18,877 nucleotides of DNA. Origin: REEB481 sp964586595 (lineage in GTDB: Bacteria; Bacteroidota; Bacteroidia; NS11-12g; UBA955). Each line of letters opens with the position of its first letter. Within the stretch, counting starts at the first letter, position 1. Made by a program: the position numbers and the translations under genes. Below, piece by piece: positions 1 through 7,400 of the stretch. Below the pieces are notes generated by a model. It had not been told where the DNA came from. It ran no database searches and saw only the letters and a list, made by a program, of their open reading frames with translations. The stretch covers positions 1 through 18,877 of the forward strand of contig CAZPHB010000031.1 in NCBI GenBank assembly GCA_964586595.1, in the 5' to 3' direction.

Positions 1-209
1 TTTTGCCCTGATATTATATTTACAACCTGTCGAAAAAAGCGACCACGTTCAGAAAAACTACAAGTAACAGCTGCAATGCTAAAAATCGTTATTTATGTTG
101 CAGTGAACATTCTTAAACGTTTGAGTAGCATTCATATGAGAATCATTCCGTTTCTCAATCCGCTTCTTCGCCAATCAATAAACCGTTAGCTTTAAAAGGA
201 ATTCAATAA

Positions 210-1202
210 ATGAAAGACAGTTCTACAATAAAAAACTTTACAAACGAAGTGACTTGCATCTATAAAGACGAACGTTATTCAGTGCGTAATAATGGAGCTG
301 TTATGCGCCATTCAAGAGATGGGAAAAAGAGTCGTGCAATTGACAATATCTGGACTTTTGGAAAATTAAATAATAAAAATGGATACCTAGAGATTGCATC
401 GGTTAGTGTTCACAGAATCGTTGCAACAGCGTTCTACAATGAACCGATCTCAAAAGATTATGTTGTTGATCATATAGATACAAATAAACAGAATAATCGA
501 CCTGAAAACCTCCGATGGGTAACGAGACTTGAGAATATTTTATTAAACCCAATTACTTCAAAACGCATTGCTTTAGTATGCGGCAGTATTGAAGCCTTTT
601 TGGAGAATCCGGCTGCCTTCCGCGAAAAATTTCAAGATCCTAATTATAAATGGATGTGCACTGTCAATATTGATGAGGCTAGAAACAGCTTGCAACGACT
701 CCAATCCTGGGCACAAAATGACAAAACACCAAGCGGAGGTTCGCTGGGAGAATGGATTTACAAAAGAAGTTTATCAAAAGAAGCGAATGAAAATACATTA
801 GAATTTATAAATTCATTAACTCCAAATGCTGTTCAAAAAGCACAATACTGGAGAACACCAACAGAGTTCCCCTGTTGTCCACAAGAAAAATATGAAAATC
901 CAATAACTATTTATTTCAAAAACCTGAATGTAGGTGATATTTTCTGCCGAAATCAATTTACAAGTTATCTTGCTGAACATTTTACTATTTCTAAAGATGG
1001 AAATACATTATGGATTATATGTAGAAGCGGAGACGCAAATCAAATTAAACCATACACTTTGGCAGAAGTAACTTTCCAGGATGACTTTTTTGTTCACAAT
1101 AGTCTTGGGACATTCTTCCAAAAAGTCGGAGCAGAAAAAGAGCTTACTCTAGCACAAGGACTGGAATGGACAGACGGTGAAACATATGATGACTTATGCT
1201 AG
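210..1202 (+). CDS. HNH endonuclease, NUMOD4/HNH_3 type (homing-like)
   Basis: A 330-residue protein predicted to cut DNA. Residues 14-60 look like a NUMOD4-type DNA-binding module (Tyr-Ser-Val-Arg-Asn-Asn-Gly core). They are followed by an HNH_3 nuclease core: H68 in VHRIVATAF, then VVDHID (H88) and NNRPENLRWVT (N100). The remaining 220 residues are not recognised; they may bind the target or serve another role. AGGA at 197-200 lies 9 nt before the ATG and could be a ribosome binding site, and TAGCTTTA at 187-194 is one mismatch from the Bacteroidota -7 box. The gene stands alone, is AT-rich compared with the housekeeping genes, and converges on the HIT gene. Solitary genes of this family are often phage- or homing-derived. 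The nuclease class is secure; the biological role is unknown. Confidence 0.75.
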   Translation: MKDSSTIKNFTNEVTCIYKDERYSVRNNGAVMRHSRDGKKSRAIDNIWTFGKLNNKNGYLEIASVSVHRIVATAFYNEPISKDYVVDHIDTNKQNNRPENLRWVTRLENILLNPITSKRIALVCGSIEAFLENPAAFREKFQDPNYKWMCTVNIDEARNSLQRLQSWAQNDKTPSGGSLGEWIYKRSLSKEANENTLEFINSLTPNAVQKAQYWRTPTEFPCCPQEKYENPITIYFKNLNVGDIFCRNQFTSYLAEHFTISKDGNTLWIICRSGDANQIKPYTLAEVTFQDDFFVHNSLGTFFQKVGAEKELTLAQGLEWTDGETYDDLC

Positions 1203-1227
1203 AGAACCTTAACAATAGAGCAGAAGG

Positions 1228-1260
1228 GAGAGTCTCTGGAGAGTGTCTCGAGAGTGTCCC
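1228..1260. repeat. Three tandem copies of an 11-bp unit
   Basis: The 33 bases are three 11-bp units, GAGAGTCTCTG, GAGAGTGTCTC and GAGAGTGTCCC, lying between the converging HNH and HIT genes. TCTCGAGA at 1246-1253 is an 8-bp palindrome at the junction of the second and third units. There is no T tract on either side, so it is not a standard terminator. Function is unknown; slipped-strand expansion is the simplest origin. Confidence 0.6.
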
Positions 1261-1307
1261 ATTAACTGTGTCAATTTCAGGTGAATCTGTAAGCTCCCTA
1301 TCCCCCC

Positions 1308-1715
1308 TCAATAATCCCGCTTATCAGGTATCACGCCCCTCACGCCGCCTCGGGGTTCCGGAACATCGCCTTGGTAGCGCGGGATTAAATGGATGTGTAC
1401 GTGCGGCACGGTTTGTCCTGCCGCTTCATGCACGTTGATGCCCACATTAAATCCATCCGGACGGAATTTTTCTGCGACAATGTCCTTGACTTTGTTGAGC
1501 AAAACCAGACAATCTGTTTGTTCCTTGATATCCAATTCGAAGTAACCGGAACAGTGTTTCTTCGGGATAATCAGGGCATGCCCCCTGTTTACAGGGAACT
1601 TATCGTAGATGGCAAAAACGGTTTCCGATTCGGCGATAAGCTCCCGCCCGGCTTCCGGATGACAAAACGGGCATACAGAATGTCCCGGCTTATCCTTGGT
1701 GTTTGAATGCATCAT
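1308..1715 (-). CDS. HIT family (histidine triad) nucleotide hydrolase
   Basis: A 135-residue member of the HIT superfamily, soluble enzymes that hydrolyse nucleotide phosphoramidates or dinucleoside polyphosphates. The signature VPHVHIHLIPRY carries the triad H105, H107 and H109; the last histidine position is the usual nucleophile in the family. An N-terminal CPFC pair (C15, C18) together with a later His (H54 in KKHC) resembles the zinc site of many bacterial HIT proteins. GFNVGINVHEAAGQ before the triad is also typical. Two adjacent ATG codons (1715 and 1712) could each start translation. The C-terminus, with RGGVRGVIPDKRDY, is complete and the length is normal for the family. Its physiological substrate cannot be deduced. 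The neighbouring HNH gene has no evident functional link. Confidence 0.93.
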   Translation of the reverse strand: MMHSNTKDKPGHSVCPFCHPEAGRELIAESETVFAIYDKFPVNRGHALIIPKKHCSGYFELDIKEQTDCLVLLNKVKDIVAEKFRPDGFNVGINVHEAAGQTVPHVHIHLIPRYQGDVPEPRGGVRGVIPDKRDY

Positions 1716-1767
1716 TCGGGGTGAATGTTCTTTTGATGTATTGACATGATCTGCCTGACAAAACCGG

Positions 1768-2799
1768 TCAGGTTAAAAACTGAAATCCGTTGTTTGCGGC
1801 AATGGTGACTAATGGTTGAATCCGCTCTTTAAACTTGTCTCTGGTAACCTCGTTCAGGTCGGGGAAAATGGTGAGGTAGTCTTCCAGCATTCTGTTCTTG
1901 GGGAACTTATCACGGATAATTTCCAAGGCTGTTTTCTGCAGCTCATAGAACGGATTGAAGTATTTGTCCAGCGGCGGCAGTTTGTCGCTTTTACTGCTGT
2001 TAAACGATTTATCCGCGGGTATCAGATTCCAGATTAAATCATGCGAGACAAAGTTGTGCGGAATAAAATGTTCCACCGCGTAATTGTCCAATGTGAGGCG
2101 GGCACCTGTGTAGATACATTCAACAGCACCAAGTTCTTTAACCACCAAATCCCAGTAATGGACCCTCTGGGCATTCAGGCTGTTGCGAACCGCCGGCTTG
2201 ATGAGTTTATTCGGGATATCCGGCACATTGGGATTCCTCGCCTGCAGAAACAAGGATAGATTCCAGAAACAGAAATCCTTGAGCAGCTTGGCATTCGCCT
2301 TCAGGTAATCCTCCCATGCAGGATTGATTTCGATGCGATCCTCAAGCAAGGCATAGAGGCAAGCTTCCTCGAAAGTTTGTGAAGCGCTGTACACTTCTTT
2401 CTTGTCCTTGCCGGGGAACCAGGGACTTAAAAACCAATGCGGCACATTCTTATCAAAATGCCAGAGTTGCATTTCCGTTTCCTTCTTCGGTGAAGTAGCC
2501 AGTTTACGCACCAACAACTCCTGCCGCTCATTCACTTTGATTCGTTCCGTCTGATTCAGATTTAAAACAGCCTCCTGTATCAAATCCTGCTTCCCAAAGG
2601 AAATATGAAAGTAGTTCACCGTGTACCAGGCATTCGAAATCATTCTTGCAAACAGGTGTCTTTTGGGAATAGAACTGTTCCCTTCCTCCAATTCCTGAAT
2701 GATGGAAAGCAGCCAATAGAATTTATAGGTAGCTACCGTTTTATTAAAACAGGCAGACAGCTTATGAATGGGCAGGCCTTCCTTGGGAGGTAAATGCAT
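1768..2799 (-). CDS. Orphan HNH endonuclease domain protein
   Basis: A 343-residue protein with a C-terminal HNH nuclease domain. After CIYTG (228-232) comes VEHFIPHNFVSHDLIWNL, with H244 as the probable general base, N258, and then FNSSKSDKLP with N267 and K270. This order resembles the HNH_4-type fold. The first 200 residues are helical in appearance, contain LPIHKLSACFNKTVATYKFYW near the start, and match no domain I can name. An in-frame TAG lies shortly upstream of the ATG and the only intervening alternative start is an ATT, so the start is well fixed. The gene sits alone between aroE and the HIT gene, with 100 bp of AT-rich DNA upstream and no methyltransferase nearby. A restriction or phage-defence role is possible but inferred only from the nuclease fold. 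Confidence 0.7.
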   Translation of the reverse strand: MHLPPKEGLPIHKLSACFNKTVATYKFYWLLSIIQELEEGNSSIPKRHLFARMISNAWYTVNYFHISFGKQDLIQEAVLNLNQTERIKVNERQELLVRKLATSPKKETEMQLWHFDKNVPHWFLSPWFPGKDKKEVYSASQTFEEACLYALLEDRIEINPAWEDYLKANAKLLKDFCFWNLSLFLQARNPNVPDIPNKLIKPAVRNSLNAQRVHYWDLVVKELGAVECIYTGARLTLDNYAVEHFIPHNFVSHDLIWNLIPADKSFNSSKSDKLPPLDKYFNPFYELQKTALEIIRDKFPKNRMLEDYLTIFPDLNEVTRDKFKERIQPLVTIAANNGFQFLT

Positions 2800-2898
2800 G
2801 ATTTCAAAACGAATCTATACGTTCAGTTTTAATAAATATCCATAGTAAACATATTAAAATGTTTCCATTCAAAAAAACATCACATCGTATGCTCAGCC

Positions 2899-3642
2899 TC
2901 ACCCCCTAAAAATCTCCCAGGCCGCCTCAGCCTGCGCACGGAGCATGCCAAGGCCATTTTCTACACGGGCATCCTGCAGGGCACTTAGCTCCATAAATGG
3001 TGTGCGTTCCGGATTGTACACCAGATCCAGGCATATATGCTCCGCACTCAAATGCCCATACGGCAAATCGGGCGCCATGCCCTCATAAACACCCAGCATC
3101 CCGAGGGGGCTGGTATGGATGATTAAATGATGTTGTTGCACCATGTTTGCATCCACTTCTTCATAAACCAAATCGGCCTTGCCCCGATATCGGCTTACTG
3201 TTTTAAAGGGAATTCCCCGCTTGCGCAGCACATATTGCACCGCCTTAGATGCGCCTCCCGTGCCCAAAACGAGTGCCTTGGGTTTGCTTCCATGAAGATG
3301 GGCGTCCAGCATCTGGGCAAAGCCTGGCACGTCGGTATTGTACCCTTTGAGATGCAGCTCTGGGTTACTGCTTATTTTAATGCAATTCACCGCCCCTGTT
3401 TGCCTTGCGGTATCGTCCAGCGCATCCAATTGCGGAATCACAGCTTCCTTGTGAGGGATGGTTACATTGAGTCCCCTGAGTTCCGGATGCTGCCGTATCC
3501 AAGCGCGAAGTCCGCCAAGCGCTTCCATGGGAAAAAGTTGGTAATCCCAGCCTTGCGCCCCATCACGACTGAAGAATTGCTGAAACAGCTCGGGTGAACG
3601 CGAATGACCCAACGGAAATCCAATCAGGCCCAGCTGCTTCAT
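2899..3642 (-). CDS. aroE: Shikimate dehydrogenase (NADP+)
   Basis: Reduces 3-dehydroshikimate to shikimate with NADPH in the chorismate pathway to aromatic amino acids; cytosolic. The N-terminal substrate domain has the Ser-x-Ser motif as GHSRSP (S14, S16), the catalytic lysine in NVTIPHKE (K65), N86 in AVNC and the catalytic aspartate in GYNTDVPGF (D104). The Rossmann domain starts with LGTGGASKAV (glycines 127-130). The C-terminus has the usual NGLGMLRAQAEAAWEIF helix. At 247 residues it is slightly shorter than the E. coli enzyme but complete. Its ATG overlaps the dedA stop as ATGA (3639-3642), so the two genes are almost certainly cotranscribed and translationally coupled. Nothing in the sequence explains why a membrane protein gene is paired with it. 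Confidence 0.95.
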   Translation of the reverse strand: MKQLGLIGFPLGHSRSPELFQQFFSRDGAQGWDYQLFPMEALGGLRAWIRQHPELRGLNVTIPHKEAVIPQLDALDDTARQTGAVNCIKISSNPELHLKGYNTDVPGFAQMLDAHLHGSKPKALVLGTGGASKAVQYVLRKRGIPFKTVSRYRGKADLVYEEVDANMVQQHHLIIHTSPLGMLGVYEGMAPDLPYGHLSAEHICLDLVYNPERTPFMELSALQDARVENGLGMLRAQAEAAWEIFRG

Positions 3643-4292
3643 GAGCGGCCCAGCTTGCCTTTCAGGTATCCGATGAGGATGGGCAACAGGGAAATACCGA
3701 TGATGCCGAACACCACCAGCTCAAAATGTTCCTTCACCCAGGGATGCGTGCCCAACAGGTAACCCAGACTGCTGATGCTCACCACCCACAATACCGCTCC
3801 GGAAATGCAATAGCCGATGAACTTGCGGTAGCTCATGGTTCCGAGTCCGGCGGCGAAGGGCGCAAACGTGCGCACGATGGGCACAAAGCGCGCCATGATC
3901 AGGGTGCGGCCGCCGTGTTTTTCGTAGAAGGCATGCGTGCGGTCCAGGTATTCACGTTTCAGCAGTCGCCACTTCAAATCGAAGATGCGTACCCCAATCC
4001 TGCTGCCAATGAGGTAGTTCACGTTGTCGCCGAGCAGTGCGGCCAGGATGAGCAAGGGGATCAGGATGAAGATGCTGAACTCGTTGGCCGGATTGGCTGC
4101 CAGCGCACCGGCGGCAAACAACAGGGAATCGCCCGGAAGCAATGGCATCACCACCAGGCCGGTTTCCACAAACACAATCAGGAAGAGGATGCCATACAGC
4201 CAGTTGCCGTAATCCCGCATCCAGATATCCAGGTATCCGTTCAGGTGGGTAAGGAAATGCAAGAGGTCGGAAAATATGTTGAGCAAAACCAT
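3639..4292 (-). CDS. DedA family integral membrane protein
   Basis: A 217-residue inner-membrane protein of the DedA/SNARE-associated family. Members are linked to lipid-carrier translocation (undecaprenyl phosphate recycling) and envelope homeostasis. Visible family signatures are FVETGLVVMPLLPGDSLLFA, GDNVNYLIGSRIG, and KHGGRTLIMARFVPIVRTFA followed by AGLGTMSYRKFIGY. The GGRTLIMARFVPIVRTF segment carries the conserved arginines of the family. Four or five hydrophobic segments are apparent, including re-entrant-like stretches around the glycine-proline motifs. The gene precedes aroE with a 4-bp overlap and is divergent from the small lipoprotein gene. A TAAATTTG box lies 7 nt before its ATG, so its mRNA probably has almost no leader. 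The specific substrate cannot be read from the sequence. Confidence 0.92.
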   Translation of the reverse strand: MVLLNIFSDLLHFLTHLNGYLDIWMRDYGNWLYGILFLIVFVETGLVVMPLLPGDSLLFAAGALAANPANEFSIFILIPLLILAALLGDNVNYLIGSRIGVRIFDLKWRLLKREYLDRTHAFYEKHGGRTLIMARFVPIVRTFAPFAAGLGTMSYRKFIGYCISGAVLWVVSISSLGYLLGTHPWVKEHFELVVFGIIGISLLPILIGYLKGKLGRS

Positions 4293-4299
4293 GTGCGGG

Positions 4300-4307
4300 C
4301 AAATTTA
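4300..4307 (-). promoter_or_regulatory. TAnnTTTG -7 box for dedA
   Basis: On the minus strand TAAATTTG matches the Bacteroidota -7 consensus TAnnTTTG exactly and ends 7 nt before the dedA ATG. A transcript starting at the usual few bases downstream would have almost no 5' leader. I see no convincing -33 element. Confidence 0.55.
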
Positions 4308-4324
4308 CGCCGCCCGGGGACAAT

Positions 4325-4332
4325 TATCTTTG
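4325..4332 (+). promoter_or_regulatory. TAnnTTTG -7 box for the small lipoprotein
   Basis: TATCTTTG matches the TAnnTTTG consensus exactly and is separated from the ATG by only CCCC. Together with the dedA box on the opposite strand it forms a compact divergent promoter within 44 bp. The predicted transcript would be leaderless or nearly so. Confidence 0.55.
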
Positions 4333-4336
4333 CCCC

Positions 4337-4453
4337 ATGAAGTACATCGGGTTCATCCTCATTTTGGCCTGCGCCGTTACACTGAGCAGCTGTGCTGCGG
4401 GCCGGGGCACCGGGCACAAATCAACCCGTTCAGGCTGCAATTGCGGCTTCTGA
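4337..4453 (+). CDS. Small predicted lipoprotein, 38 residues
   Basis: Starts MKYIGFILILACAVTLSSCA: a single lysine, a hydrophobic stretch and the lipobox LSSC, so signal peptidase II should cleave before C19. The mature peptide is only about 20 residues, rich in Gly, Ser and Cys, and ends SGCNCGF, with two further cysteines two residues apart. I do not recognise a family name. The gene is supported by an exact -7 promoter box 4 nt before its ATG, by the coherent signal sequence, and by lying in an otherwise empty gap between dedA and the 3' end of sprA. The CxC tail could bind metal or form a disulfide; that is speculation. It converges on sprA with 12 bp between the stop codons, and no terminator is evident there. 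Confidence 0.7.
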   Translation: MKYIGFILILACAVTLSSCAAGRGTGHKSTRSGCNCGF

Positions 4454-4465
4454 TCGGGCCGACCT

Positions 4466-7400
4466 TTACTGAATGGTGTATTGCAGCTTCACCCCAAAGT
4501 CGGTGATGGCTGTCGGGAACGACGTGGAAACCACGGGCTTGTTCACCCTTCTGGTATAAAACGCCTGCAGGTTCATCTTCTGGTTCACCTGATAGTTCAG
4601 CATCGGATTGATCAGCACCAGCTTCGCTCCTGAGGTTGGCTCGTTCAGGTTATTGTCGATTTTGCGGAGGATGGTTTTGTTGTCCTGCACGCTCACCGTC
4701 ATGTCAAAGCGCAGATCGTTTTCCAGCATGGCCCGTTTCCCGCGGTAGCGGAACGGCAGGATCAGCCCGGAAACGCGGTAACCGGCCCGGAACTGAAACT
4801 CTTCGGTGCGCAGTTCGGTCACATTAAACTGGGCCACCATCAGTCGCACGGTGCGGCTCTTCTTGTAGTCCATGTTGAAGGTCCAGTTGTTTTTGGTGCT
4901 CACCTGGATGCCCAGCAAAGGCGCGAAGGTTTCCGTGATGGTCACATCATTGATCTGGTAGCGCGCGGTAAAGTCTTCCTTGTTTTGAATTTGCTGAAAC
5001 TGACTAAAGCCCAGGTTTCTGTTGTAGGAAGAAACTTGATAGCGGCCCTGATAACGGTGCTGGATGGTGATGTTGGTGAAATACTCCTTCACCGCTTTGA
5101 TTTTGCTCAGGCCATTGAAGTTGATGCTCCAGGAAGGAAGCGGAATGCGCGGGAAATTCCCGAGCGGATCGCGGCCCACGTCTGAACCGCGGTAGGCGCT
5201 GTAAAACGACTGGATGAGCACATCCTGCGATACCTTGCTGTACCCAATGGGGAAACCGGTATTCGGATCTGTGTTCTTATCCGGCATCCGTTCATCCTGG
5301 AATTGAAGGCGCTGTGCGGCGGTGAAGCGGTTGTCCAGGAATTGCTGGAACACGGGATTGACATATTTGGCGCCATCTTTCTTGAAGGAGGTGCGCCAGA
5401 AGATGCTGGTCACCGAGTAGCCACCATTTTCCGTCAGGCCCTGATCTACCCAGTTGGTATCGTTCCATTTGAACAGGCTGGAGAGGTTGCGGGTTTCCTG
5501 CTTGTCGAAATCCAGCTGAATGCGGAAGCCGCTGATGGGTTCCAAAGTGAAATTTCCCTGCAGGTTGCGGCTCAGCGCCTGTGTATATGGCGTTGCCAGT
5601 CTGATGTCATTACTCAGCGCCCCTTCCCGAGAAAGGCGGTAGCGCAGCTGTTCGTCCTGCATGCCCAGGATGAAGGGCAAACCGGGCGCATTGTTGCTGA
5701 AGTTGTTGCCAAAATACTCCGGTTGATATGCGAATCCGGGCAACACGGTTCCCCTCCTGGTGATGTAGTTGATGCTTCCGTTCTTCAGCATCATGATAAA
5801 ACCTCCAACGGTTTTCACCACCGGGTTCATCTTTTTGGGCTTCTTTTCTTCTTCAGGCTCGTCGCCATCGGCGGGTTTCGGTTTGGGCATCGTGGGACGC
5901 TGCGGTGGCTTGCCACCCTGGCTGATGCGCTTCAGGAAGGGAACTTTATTGTACAGCTGAAGGAAGTTGAAGGTTCCGTTCAGGGTAATGTCCTGACTGT
6001 TCTGGATGGTATTCCCCAGGGTTTGGAAGGCAGGTGGTGCCTGCATCCAGCCAAAGTTGGCTGCATAGGTACTGGTTCCGTTGATCCAGTTCAGGAATCC
6101 TATTTTCTGGAACGGCAGGTTGTACGAGGCATTGAACACCTGGGTGAAATTGGTCAAACGTCCCAGATTGAGCACTTCCTGCCGCACGCTGTCGCGTTTC
6201 TGCTCTGTGTCCAGACGGCCAAAAGGTTCCTGAATCCGCGCATTGGCATTGCCGGTATAGTTGATGTTCAGCGACTGCGTGAGCGGCAATGTGAAGGTAT
6301 AGAACCGCGTCATCGTAAAGTTCTTATCAAACAGACGCGGTGTAAGTTGTTTGAATTTATTGTTGTTCCTCGCCAGGTTTTCACTGTAGAAGCGATCCAC
6401 GTCCAGGCGCAGGTTCACCGCCGTGGGAATCAGGTTGAGGTTGAATTCGCGCATGGCCAGCAGCGACTTCGGCTTCACCCAGGAGAATGGCTTGATGAAC
6501 CTTGGCTTGGGGTTGTAGTTGTAGGCCAGGCTGCCCTTGTAGCTTTGGGTGAAGTACTCTTCTATCAGTTGATTGCGTTGGTAGAACCTTTGATAAGCAT
6601 AGCTGGCGTTGAAGTTCTCAATATCCCAGGGCATCATCTTCCCGCTGGCCGTTCGGTTTTTACGTACATTGGTCAGGTTGAAGCTGTAGCGCGAACTGTA
6701 ATCTTCGCTGGCGTTGCGCACACGGGTAAGTTCGGCCGGGTTGTTTTCCAGACTACGCAGGGAGGTGCTCAGCAGCACATCAGGGTTCAGCGGGTTGAAC
6801 TTCGGACGAATCCATCCTTCGTTCCAGCCTAAGAACAGCGGCACAGAAATGCCGGAGCGACGGGAGAAGAACTTGCCCAGTTCAAAGTTTCCGGTGAAGT
6901 CGTATTGATAATTGTTGGTCAGCGAACGCTCGTTGAGCTTTTTGTCCACGCCGCCAAAGCCAATGGTTTTGATGTTGGTGGACAGGTTTACGTTGCCGAA
7001 ATCAGCCAATTGTGCATTGATTCTGCCCAAGGCCGCCCAGCCGCCGCCGTTGGCAATTTCCTGAACCCTGAGTTCATTGAACCACACTTCACCGCACTGC
7101 GTCACATCGCTCACGTTGCGGATGCCCAGCATGGCCACACGCACATTGCTCAGGTCCGGCAAACCAAGAACCGTGATGCGTCCGGTTCCGTTGGTGCTGG
7201 TGTATGGAACGGCCATCGGCCAGTTCAGCGCCTGTCGCAGCAGCTTGGCATTATACAAATCCTCCAAAACCAGGTCAATGCGGTTCTCCAGTGGCCAAAC
7301 CGCTTCAGCGGTGCCGGTCACCGGAACGGGGGTACGGGTAAATTTCAGCGGAATTTCAAATTCGTAGTAGTTATTCGTCAGGTCGGTACCAATCCGAATA

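Noticed and set aside
71..103. CTGCAA...TTGCAG inverted repeat upstream of the first HNH gene as a regulatory site.
   Set aside because: Only 6 bp with a 21-nt spacer; expected by chance in AT-rich DNA.
1754..1772. A 6-bp stem (CCTGAC/GTCAGG) at the stop codon of the 1768-2799 HNH gene as a terminator.
   Set aside because: The stem is short with a 7-nt loop and no T tract follows on the minus strand.
5303..6832. A 509-codon plus-strand frame inside sprA.
   Set aside because: It is antisense to conserved SprA coding sequence, with composition typical of a shadow frame in a higher-GC gene; other antisense frames in sprA were dropped for the same reason.
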